12,332 nt of DNA from Fimenecus sp963624605 (lineage in GTDB: Bacteria > Bacillota > Clostridia > Oscillospirales > Acutalibacteraceae), in contig CAVFQD010000051.1 in NCBI GenBank assembly GCA_963624605.1, positions 1 to 12,332 on the forward strand, in the 5' to 3' direction. Numbering within the stretch: the first letter of the stretch is position 1; the number at the start of each line of letters is the position of its first letter. The notes beneath the pieces were generated by a model. It searched no databases, was not told where the DNA came from, and saw nothing but the letters and a program-made list of their open reading frames with translations. The position numbers were made by a program, and so were the translations under genes. Positions 7,533-12,332 of this stretch are shown here, one piece after another.

Positions 7533-8732
7533 TCAGATAAGTCCGCCTGTGGACATATTGCAGATTATCTGCGCCATTGTCGCACGGTTAACATTGCCTG
7601 CAGGGTTGAGAGTTGACGAATTGTTGCCGACAATGCCGTTACCGACAGCCCATGTGACAGCGTCCGTTGCCCAGTAGCTGACGAAAGCCCTGTCAGTGTA
7701 GGGGGCAAGCAGCTCGTCTGCCGACTTCGATACTGAAACATCGGCGCCGAGATAGTTCTTGACATACCTATAAAGTATAACGCAGACCTGTTCCCTTGTT
7801 ATGGGGTCTCCCACGCCGAATCCTCCGTACTGATAACCGCTGACAATTCCTTTGTCAACCGCCCACGCTACAGCGGCGGAATAGTATTCGCCGACCGGCA
7901 CATCGCTCATACCGCCGTTCTGACTCGAATACGGTGTAAGGTCGGCTTTTGCTATCTTCGACAATACAACGACAAAGTCTTGCCTTTGAATGTTATCGGC
8001 AATTCCGAAAAAGCCTGAGCCGTATCCTCGGAAGTAGCCGTTTTTGAAATTGTGCTTTATGGCAGCAAAGTACCACTCGCCGTATGACACATCGGGGAAC
8101 CAATTGCAGCGGAAGTCAAAGCCGTGCTCTGCGGCGTAGTCTTGAGCTGCAGAGCCGTATGCGCTTGCAATTTCGAGCGTGGAATATTTCATAATGTGCC
8201 CTTCGTCATCCTCGCAGCCGTAGCCGAAGGCACGATTGCCGATTTCCTCGGTTTCCGCAGGGATTTCAACGCTTGTGAGCAACGGACATTCGAAAAACGC
8301 CACAGCGGCGATTGAATGAAGCGTATCGGGAAGAGAAACGTATGAAAGCTGAGGCAGGACAGCAAATGCCGCGTCGCCGATTGTTTCAAGACCCTCGCGG
8401 ATGGTTACGGAGCTTAATTTGTCGCAGTCGGCAAATGCGTAGGCGTCAATTTGCTTTACGCTCTGCGGTATAATTACGGATTCCAGCGTATCACAGTCAT
8501 AGAATGCCTTTTTGCCTATTTCCGTTACGCATTTTTCGTCTATTACAGACGGAATTTCCAAACGCTCTTCCGTTCCCGTATATTTCGTGATTTTAACATT
8601 ACCGTCCGGGCACAAGGAATATGTGAAATCCCCGGAGCTCTCGGCAAACGAGTTTATGCCGAAGCACAAAAGATTTGCCGCAACCGTCAGTACGCTCAGC
8701 AGTACCGACAGTGTTTTTGTGCCAAATTTCAT
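7533..8732 (-). CDS. Secreted BspA-type LRR protein with SLH domains
   Basis: Predicted cell-surface protein of 399 residues. A signal peptide (about 1-30) ends S28-F29-A30 before E31. Residues 69-175 form four full 23-residue LRR_5 (BspA-like) repeats plus a partial one, with an IG..AF..C..L..V.IP pattern. They are capped by a GSAAQDYAAEHGF segment typical of such arrays. Three C-terminal SLH domains lie near 211-262, 275-330 and 345-395; they usually bind the secondary cell wall polymer. The binding partner of the LRR is unknown. ATG 8732 is preferred to a longer frame starting with TTG at 8747: that TTG lies within the region of the AGGAGG site (8739-8744), which is ideally placed for 8732. 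Confidence 0.9.
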   Translation of the reverse strand: MKFGTKTLSVLLSVLTVAANLLCFGINSFAESSGDFTYSLCPDGNVKITKYTGTEERLEIPSVIDEKCVTEIGKKAFYDCDTLESVIIPQSVKQIDAYAFADCDKLSSVTIREGLETIGDAAFAVLPQLSYVSLPDTLHSIAAVAFFECPLLTSVEIPAETEEIGNRAFGYGCEDDEGHIMKYSTLEIASAYGSAAQDYAAEHGFDFRCNWFPDVSYGEWYFAAIKHNFKNGYFRGYGSGFFGIADNIQRQDFVVVLSKIAKADLTPYSSQNGGMSDVPVGEYYSAAVAWAVDKGIVSGYQYGGFGVGDPITREQVCVILYRYVKNYLGADVSVSKSADELLAPYTDRAFVSYWATDAVTWAVGNGIVGNNSSTLNPAGNVNRATMAQIICNMSTGGLI

Positions 8733-8738
8733 AAAAAT

Positions 8739-8744
8739 CCTCCT
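8739..8744 (-). promoter_or_regulatory. Ribosome binding site deciding the SLH gene start
   Basis: On the minus strand the site reads AGGAGG and lies 6 bases before ATG 8732. It falls inside the longer reading frame, which would begin at 8747, so the longer start is unlikely. Confidence 0.85.
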
Positions 8745-8785
8745 CAATATGTTAATGATAACCCGATTTTATACGGGCTAAAGCA

Positions 8786-8814
8786 ATAATATCATAACAT
8801 TTTGAAAAAGTCTA
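8786..8814 (-). promoter_or_regulatory. Predicted promoter of the SLH protein gene
   Basis: On the minus strand, TAGACT (8814-8809) and TATTAT (8791-8786) are 17 bases apart, with an extended TG before the -10. The transcript would start near 8779, giving a leader of about 47 bases. A small CCCG/CGGG hairpin (8762-8777) lies at its beginning. Confidence 0.45.
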
Positions 8815-8857
8815 ATCTATTTGATATATATTTTGACAAACGGATTTCTTTTTCGTA

Positions 8858-8910
8858 ATACCGTCGGACGCCACCCGTAACCGTAAAACGGTTCTCAACG
8901 GACGGTGTAA
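8858..8910. repeat. Nested palindromic block between divergent promoters
   Basis: An outer stem ACCGTC (8860-8865) with GACGGT (8901-8906) encloses a perfect inner hairpin, AACCGT (8879-8884) with ACGGTT (8888-8893) around AAA. The CCGT/ACGG motif recurs several times. It is followed by GTG-TAA-CAC and a T5 run (8907-8917). The block sits between the SLH promoter and the rpmG promoter, where no gene needs a terminator in the plus direction. It may be a dispersed repeat or an operator. Confidence 0.5.
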
Positions 8911-8911
8911 C

Positions 8912-8960
8912 ACTTTTTGAAAAATTTTTTCTTGACTTAATCTTCTGTTTATGGTATATT
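8912..8960 (+). promoter_or_regulatory. Strong promoter of the rpmG-secE-nusG operon
   Basis: TTGACT (8932-8937) and TATATT (8955-8960) are 17 bases apart, with TG at 8952-8953 making an extended -10. The preceding 20 bases (8912-8931) are A- and T-tracts like an UP element. The transcript is expected to start near 8967, leaving a leader of about 87 bases before rpmG. Confidence 0.8.
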
Positions 8961-8967
8961 ACTTGTA

Positions 8968-8991
8968 CCTCTGAAAGAGGGTTCTTTTTTT
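8968..8991 (+). terminator. Terminator-like hairpin at the 5' end of the rpmG leader
   Basis: CCTCT (8968-8972) pairs with AGAGG (8976-8980) around GAA, and a T7 run follows at 8985-8991. The hairpin begins essentially at the predicted transcript start, so it would act as an attenuator, a pause site or a 5' stabilising structure. A second T6 run (9000-9005) and a small GCGT/ACGC hairpin (9022-9032) lie further down the leader, just ahead of the ribosome binding site GGAGGT at 9040-9045. Confidence 0.5.
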
Positions 8992-9053
8992 GTGCCCGCT
9001 TTTTTGAGGTAGGCTAAACAGGCGTATAACGCTAATAACGGAGGTGCCGAAAA

Positions 9054-9203
9054 ATGAGAGTAAAGGTTACATTGGCTTGCACAGAGTGCAAACAGCGCAA
9101 CTACAACACAATGAAAAACAAAAAGAACACACCGGACAGGTTGGAGATGAACAAGTACTGCAGATTCTGCAAGAAGCACACTCTCCACAGAGAAACGAAG
9201 TAA
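9054..9203 (+). CDS. rpmG: Ribosomal protein bL33
   Basis: Small 50S subunit protein of 49 residues, near the E-site. The sequence starts MRVKVTLACTECKQRNY and has four cysteines, C9, C12, C36 and C39, in two CX2C pairs. That is the zinc-binding form of L33, as opposed to the zinc-free paralogue. GGAGGT at 9040-9045 precedes the ATG by 8 bases. It is the first gene of the operon and lies 15 bases before secE, the usual order in Firmicutes. Confidence 0.95.
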   Translation: MRVKVTLACTECKQRNYNTMKNKKNTPDRLEMNKYCRFCKKHTLHRETK

Positions 9204-9218
9204 GCGGAGGTAAAAACT

Positions 9219-9587
9219 ATGGCTGACGAAATTAAAAAAGATTCTGCCGCAGCTCCCGCAAAAAAGTCCAAGAAAGAAGACAAGTCCGATAATTCCAAGA
9301 AGAAAAAGAATGTTTTTGCCAACATCGGCAAGAGCATTAAAAAGTTCTTCAAGGATTTGAGGGGCGAGTGCAAAAAGGTCGTATGGCCCGATGCGAAAAC
9401 CGTTTGGAAGAGCACAGGCGTAGTTTTGCTCTGTGTGTTTGTCCTCGGCGTAATCATCTGGGGTATCGATACAGGTCTTTCGGAACTTATCAAGCTTCTT
9501 GTAAATGCCGCGAAAAATGCGTCGGCTGACACCGAAACGACAACAGCCGTTGCAGGTTCGATTATTTCCGGATTCTTAGGTTTATAA
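9219..9587 (+). CDS. secE: Preprotein translocase subunit SecE
   Basis: Small membrane subunit that clamps SecY in the SecYEG channel. The product is 122 residues, about twice the 60-residue form of Bacillus. The conserved core runs from about 40 to 95: an amphipathic helix ending in KKVVWPDAKTVWKST, with VVWP at 54-57, then one transmembrane helix at about 66-84. The extra length comes from a lysine-, alanine- and aspartate-rich N-terminal tail (1-32) and a polar C-terminal tail (96-122) ending in a short hydrophobic stretch. GGAGG lies just ahead of the start. It is 12 bases from nusG. Confidence 0.93.
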   Translation: MADEIKKDSAAAPAKKSKKEDKSDNSKKKKNVFANIGKSIKKFFKDLRGECKKVVWPDAKTVWKSTGVVLLCVFVLGVIIWGIDTGLSELIKLLVNAAKNASADTETTTAVAGSIISGFLGL

Positions 9588-9599
9588 GGGGGATGTCTA

Positions 9600-10157
9600 A
9601 TGGCAGAAATCTCCAAGTGGTACGTTGTTCATACCTATTCAGGTTATGAGAATAAGGTTGCAGCAAACATCGAGACGGTAGTCGAGAACCGCAAAATGCA
9701 CGACTATATTCTTGACGTTCAGGTGCCGACCGAGCTCGTTACCGAGATTAAGGACGACGGAACCAAGAAAGAAATTGAAAGAAAAATTTTCCCCAGCTAT
9801 GTTATTGTTAAGCTTGCCGTCTTTGAAAACGAGGACACGGGCGAGCTTGAAATGACAGATGACACTTGGTATGTCATTCGCAACACGAGAGGCGTTACGG
9901 GATTTGTCGGTCCCGAGGGTAAGCCTGTTCCGCTTTCGGACAGTGAAATTGCCGCTCTCGGCGTTGAAAAGCGTGTTATCGAAGTAAACTACGCAAAGGG
10001 CGATATGGTTACCATTATCGACGGTGCATTTGACGGCATTATCGGTGTAGTTGACGAAGTAAACACGGAAAACAATATGGTCAGAGTTATCATTTCCATG
10101 CTCGGCAGAGAAACGCCGGTTGAACTTGAGCTCGATCAGGTTGAAAAACAACAGTAA
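9600..10157 (+). CDS. nusG: Transcription termination/antitermination factor NusG
   Basis: RNA polymerase-binding elongation factor that modulates pausing and termination and couples to the ribosome. The product is 185 residues. The NGN domain begins KWYVVHTYSGYENKV at 6-20, runs to about 115 and includes the FPSYV core. The KOW domain is at about 133-183, with KGDMVTIIDGAFDG. GGGGGA (9588-9593) serves as ribosome binding site. It is the third gene of the rpmG operon. A weak terminator-like stem follows before rplK, so transcription into rplK may be partly attenuated. Confidence 0.97.
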   Translation: MAEISKWYVVHTYSGYENKVAANIETVVENRKMHDYILDVQVPTELVTEIKDDGTKKEIERKIFPSYVIVKLAVFENEDTGELEMTDDTWYVIRNTRGVTGFVGPEGKPVPLSDSEIAALGVEKRVIEVNYAKGDMVTIIDGAFDGIIGVVDEVNTENNMVRVIISMLGRETPVELELDQVEKQQ

Positions 10158-10167
10158 AAACGGTATT

Positions 10168-10187
10168 AAGCGACTTGTTCGCTTTTT
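10168..10187 (+). terminator. Weak terminator or attenuator after nusG
   Basis: AAGCGA (10168-10173) pairs with TCGCTT (10179-10184) around a 5-base loop, and T5 spans 10183-10187. Only three Ts lie past the stem, so termination is likely partial. Next to it is the perfect 14-base palindrome at 10190-10203 (AGCGCAT then ATGCGCT), which can form a hairpin with an ATAT loop or a symmetric protein site. Confidence 0.45.
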
Positions 10188-10203
10188 ATAGCGCATATGC
10201 GCT

Positions 10204-10244
10204 GTGGGAGGGATAAGCGAAGCCACTTATTCCGCCACTACCAC
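10204..10244 (+). promoter_or_regulatory. Putative L1-binding leader hairpin before rplK
   Basis: GTGG (10204-10207) can pair with CCAC at 10241-10244 (or 10235-10238). Inside are an unpaired GA (10208-10209), a stem GGGATAAG (10210-10217) with CTTATTCC (10226-10233), and an asymmetric 3' loop of 7 bases ending in CTA. The pattern GUGGGAGG facing (A/U)UACCAC resembles the L1-binding part of the 23S rRNA L1 stalk. It ends 7 bases before the GGAGG of rplK, well placed for translational feedback by L1. The function is inferred. Confidence 0.55.
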
Positions 10245-10263
10245 GATTTTTGGAGGTGCTAAA

Positions 10264-10689
10264 ATGGCTCAGAAAGTAATAGGCTTTATTAAGCTTCAGA
10301 TCCCTGCCGGCAAGGCAACACCGGCACCGCCCGTAGGACCGGCACTCGGTCAGCACGGCGTTAACATCATGGCGTTCACAAAGGAATTCAACGAACGCAC
10401 AAAGAACGACGCAGGACTTATCATCCCCGTTGTTATCACTGTATATGCAGACCATTCGTTCACATTCATAACAAAGACTCCTCCTGCAGCAGTCCTTCTT
10501 AAAAAGGCTTGCGGCATCGAGAGCGGTTCAGGCGTACCGAATAAGACAAAGGTTGCAACCATCACGAAAGAACAGCTTCAGAAGATCGCAGAGCAGAAAA
10601 TGCCCGACCTCAACGCAGCTACAGTTGAAACTGCAATGAGCATGATCGCAGGTACGGCTCGTTCAATGGGCATCACTGTCGAAGACTGA
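10264..10689 (+). CDS. rplK: Ribosomal protein uL11
   Basis: 50S stalk-base protein that binds the GTPase-associated region of 23S rRNA (helices 43-44) and contacts elongation factors; also the site of stringent-response signalling and thiostrepton binding. The product is 141 residues, exactly the usual length. The proline-rich N-terminal segment PAGKATPAPPVGPALGQHG is typical. ATG 10264 is chosen rather than an in-frame ATG at 10204... in the leader: GGAGG at 10252-10256 is correctly spaced and the protein begins MAQKV. The longer frame would read through the leader hairpin. Confidence 0.97.
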   Translation: MAQKVIGFIKLQIPAGKATPAPPVGPALGQHGVNIMAFTKEFNERTKNDAGLIIPVVITVYADHSFTFITKTPPAAVLLKKACGIESGSGVPNKTKVATITKEQLQKIAEQKMPDLNAATVETAMSMIAGTARSMGITVED

Positions 10690-10698
10690 TGCTCCTTC

Positions 10699-10724
10699 GT
10701 GGGAGGAAAAATCCGATTAACCAC
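10699..10724 (+). promoter_or_regulatory. Putative L1-binding hairpin before rplA
   Basis: GTGG (10699-10702) pairs with CCAC (10721-10724). Between them are GA, a short stem GGA (10705-10707) with TCC (10712-10714) around AAAA, and a 6-base 3' loop GATTAA. The plan is the same as the hairpin before rplK: GTGG, GA, inner stem, A-rich 3' loop, CCAC, then 6 bases to GGAGG (10731-10735). It may let L1 regulate its own start separately. The function is inferred. Confidence 0.55.
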
Positions 10725-10745
10725 TTAATAGGAGGAAAGTAAATT

Positions 10746-11438
10746 ATGAAACACGGAAAAAAATATAACGAGAGCGCAAAATTGATTGAAAAAACAAAGC
10801 TCTACGATACAGACGAAGCATTTGATTTGGCTTGCAAGTCGGCAACTGCCAAGTTTGATGAAACTGTTGAAGCTCACATCCGTCTCGGCGTTGACTCAAG
10901 ACACGCTGACCAGCAGGTAAGAGGCGCTGTTGTTCTTCCCAACGGTACAGGTAAGGATGTAAGAGTAGCGGTTTTCGCTAAGGGCGACGCTGCTGATGCG
11001 GCTAAGGCTGCAGGCGCTAACATTGTCGGCGCTGAGGACCTTCTCGCTGACATTCAGGGCGGTATGCTTGACTTTGACGTATGTATCGCATCACCCGATA
11101 TGATGGGTCTTGTAGGCCGTCTCGGTAAGGTTCTCGGACCCCGCGGCTTGATGCCTTCACCCAAGGCAGGTACCGTAACACCCGATGTTGCTAAGGCAGT
11201 TACCGAAGCAAAAGCAGGTAAGATTGAGTACCGTCTTGACAAGACAAACATCATCCACTGCCCTATCGGTAAGGTTTCATTCGGTGCGGAGAAGCTCGCT
11301 GAGAACTTCAACACCCTTATGGACGCTATCGTAAAGGCTAAGCCCGCGGCGCTCAAGGGTCAGTACATCAAGTCCTGCGTTGTTGCAACAACAATGGGCC
11401 CCGGTGTAAAGATTAACTCAAACAAGTATTCTGTTTAA
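10746..11438 (+). CDS. rplA: Ribosomal protein uL1
   Basis: Binds the mobile L1 stalk of 23S rRNA at the E-site and helps release deacylated tRNA. In E. coli it also represses its own operon by binding the leader mRNA. The product is 230 residues, full length. The signature block starts at G134 with GLMPSPKAGTVTPDV, and the C-terminal GPGVKINSNKY is conserved. GGAGG lies 10 bases before ATG 10746. It follows rplK by 56 bases, a gap largely filled by the hairpin described above. No terminator follows; a new promoter begins about 10 bases downstream. Confidence 0.97.
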   Translation: MKHGKKYNESAKLIEKTKLYDTDEAFDLACKSATAKFDETVEAHIRLGVDSRHADQQVRGAVVLPNGTGKDVRVAVFAKGDAADAAKAAGANIVGAEDLLADIQGGMLDFDVCIASPDMMGLVGRLGKVLGPRGLMPSPKAGTVTPDVAKAVTEAKAGKIEYRLDKTNIIHCPIGKVSFGAEKLAENFNTLMDAIVKAKPAALKGQYIKSCVVATTMGPGVKINSNKYSV

Positions 11439-11447
11439 TTACAGTGC

Positions 11448-11476
11448 TTGACAAACCCGAAAGGGTATGTTAATAT
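11448..11476 (+). promoter_or_regulatory. Promoter of rplJ-rplL
   Basis: A perfect TTGACA (11448-11453) is followed after 17 bases by TAATAT (11471-11476), with TG at 11468-11469 giving an extended -10. The nearby TATAAT at 11474-11479 would give a 20-base spacer, so it is less likely. The spacer contains ACCC-GAAA-GGGT (11455-11466), a perfect stem with a GNRA-type loop if transcribed from upstream. The start would be near 11483. Confidence 0.7.
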
Positions 11477-11482
11477 AATATC

Positions 11483-11597
11483 CGCTTGCCGAAGACAGTA
11501 GGTGCATTTACGCGTAAAGTTTTTGACTGCCTACCGAGGGAATGGAACTTATTATTGAAGTTTTGAACCTCTCTGTCTTTTGCGGAGAGGTTTTTTA
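11483..11597 (+). ncRNA. L10 leader (autoregulatory, ends in attenuator)
   Basis: Structured leader of the rplJ-rplL transcript of the Firmicutes L10 leader type, in which L10 (with L7/L12) binds and favours termination. GCCGAAGACAGTAGG (11488-11502) and CTGCCTACCGAGG (11527-11539) are the two halves of the L10-binding region, with GTAGG pairing to CCTAC. A palindrome TTTACGCGTAAA (11507-11518) sits in the loop. A GGAACTT/AAGTTTT hairpin follows (11544-11564). GAGG (11536-11539) could pair with CCTC (11568-11571) as an antiterminator. Confidence 0.85.
11566..11596 (+). terminator. Attenuator terminator of the L10 leader
   Basis: AACCTCTC (11566-11573) pairs with GAGAGGTT (11585-11592) and is extended inward by further weak pairs. 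A T6 run at 11591-11596 follows. It lies about 45 bases before the rplJ start and is the conditional terminator expected of this leader type. Confidence 0.88.
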
Positions 11598-11641
11598 ATC
11601 TCATAAAGCAAGCGTAACATTTTTATAGGAGGTGAATTCGT

Positions 11642-12169
11642 TTGCCAAGTGAGAAAGTTTTAGAAATCAAAAAGCAGCAGGTTGCAGACCTTAAAACAAG
11701 ATTTGACAATGCCTGCGCAGGTGTAATCGTTGATTACAAGGGTATCTCCGTTGCCGATGATACGGTTCTCCGTAAGGAACTCCGTGAAGCCGGCGTTAAG
11801 TACACCGTAACAAAGAATACACTTATCCATCTTGCTATTGACGGCACTGATCTTGCAGAGCTCGACGGCGTTCTTGAGGGAACAACAGCTGTCGCTACAT
11901 CTGATGACGATTATGTTGCAGCAGCAAGAGTTCTTCAGAAATTCGCTGACAAGAATGAGAATTTCAACATTAAGGGTGGTTTCCTCGACAATGAGGTAAT
12001 TTCTCTTGAAAAGATTTCAAGCCTTGCAAAGCTTCCGTCAAGAGAAGTATTGCTCGCTACAGTTTGCAGTGCGTTCAACGCACCCATCGCAGCTTTTGCA
12101 CGCGCTATTCAGGCAGTTGTTGACAAGAGCGGCGAAGCTCCCGCTGAGGAGGCTCCCGCAGCAGAATAA
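11642..12169 (+). CDS. rplJ: Ribosomal protein uL10
   Basis: Base of the ribosomal stalk: binds 23S rRNA next to L11 and carries L7/L12 dimers on its C-terminal helix. The product is 175 residues. The N-terminal globular domain includes VDYKGISVADDTVLRKELR and VKYTVTKNTL, both typical. The long helix near 135-160 is followed by a short acidic, alanine- and proline-rich tail (EAPAEEAPAAE). The start is TTG 11642, since GGAGG at 11628-11632 stands 9 bases upstream and no ATG is available in frame. It is controlled by the L10 leader. Confidence 0.96.
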   Translation: MPSEKVLEIKKQQVADLKTRFDNACAGVIVDYKGISVADDTVLRKELREAGVKYTVTKNTLIHLAIDGTDLAELDGVLEGTTAVATSDDDYVAAARVLQKFADKNENFNIKGGFLDNEVISLEKISSLAKLPSREVLLATVCSAFNAPIAAFARAIQAVVDKSGEAPAEEAPAAE

Positions 12170-12220
12170 TTTTTGCTGTACAACTTAAAAATTATTTCAT
12201 TATTATTGGAGGAAAATAAA

Positions 12221-12332
12221 ATGGCATCAGAGAAAATTGCAGCTATGATTGAAGAAATCAAAGCTCTTACAGTTCTTGAGCTTTCTGAGCTCGTTAAAGC
12301 AGTAGAGGAAGAATTCGGCGTATCCGCAGCAG
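12221..12332 (+). CDS. rplL: Ribosomal protein bL12 (L7/L12), partial
   Basis: N-terminal 37 codons only; the window ends inside the gene. The visible part, MASEKIAAMIEEIKALTVLE followed by an LSELVKAVEEEFGV segment, is the dimerisation and L10-binding domain of L7/L12. The flexible hinge and the C-terminal factor-binding domain lie beyond the window. GGAGG at 12208-12212 is 8 bases before the ATG. It follows rplJ by 51 bases, with no structure seen in the gap. Confidence 0.95.
   Translation, partial: MASEKIAAMIEEIKALTVLELSELVKAVEEEFGVSAA

Noticed and set aside
8124..8789. Plus-strand open frames opposite the SLH gene
   Set aside because: They are antisense to a well-supported secreted protein and have no ribosome binding sites or family features.
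1..12332. A new defence, mobile or biosynthetic system
   Set aside because: Every sizeable open frame with coding features belongs to a known family. The unexplained signals are small non-coding structures, not a multi-gene system.

Overview
The window is an ordinary chromosomal stretch from a low-to-mid GC Gram-positive bacterium, most likely a clostridial member of the Oscillospiraceae/Ruminococcaceae. The reasons are Mini-ribonuclease III, strong GGAGG ribosome binding sites, a YitT-family protein, an SLH-domain surface protein with BspA-type leucine-rich repeats, and a Firmicutes-type L10 leader ahead of rplJ. The genus is inference. I see no mobile element, CRISPR array, tRNA, rRNA or obvious horizontally acquired system.

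Layout. (1) 1-1447: obgE behind an extended -10 promoter and a 10-bp hairpin in its 5' UTR. (2) 1448-1819: a 372-base gap holding two copies of a 51-base structured repeat, a degenerate repeat pair between them, and several small palindromes. (3) 1820-6496: a plus-strand run of mrnC, a YitT-family membrane protein, lepA, a YbaK/PrdX-type aminoacyl-tRNA deacylase and hemW. Spacing is tight or overlapping, so this is probably one operon. (4) 6549-7469: metA with its own predicted promoter, ending in a terminator that also serves the converging gene. (5) 7533-8732, minus strand: a secreted LRR plus SLH protein. (6) 8733-9053: a divergent intergenic region with two promoters, a palindromic block and a terminator-like hairpin at the start of the rpmG transcript. 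(7) 9054-12332: rpmG-secE-nusG-rplK-rplA, then a second promoter with an L10 leader, then rplJ and the start of rplL, which is cut by the window end.

Most genes serve translation: ribosome assembly and rRNA maturation (obgE, mrnC), elongation (lepA), tRNA proofreading (PrdX-like) and ribosomal proteins with transcription and secretion partners (rpmG to rplL). The most interesting signals are non-coding. Two matched hairpins, one before rplK and one before rplA, look like mimics of the L1-binding site in 23S rRNA. The paired 51-base repeat after obgE differs only at positions that preserve its two-hairpin fold. A possible AUA start codon in the YitT gene and an Oscillospiraceae-style leader at rpmG also deserve a look.

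Start codons were revised from the longest open frames for obgE (176), rplK (10264) and the SLH gene (8732). rpmG, 49 codons long, was read directly from the sequence.
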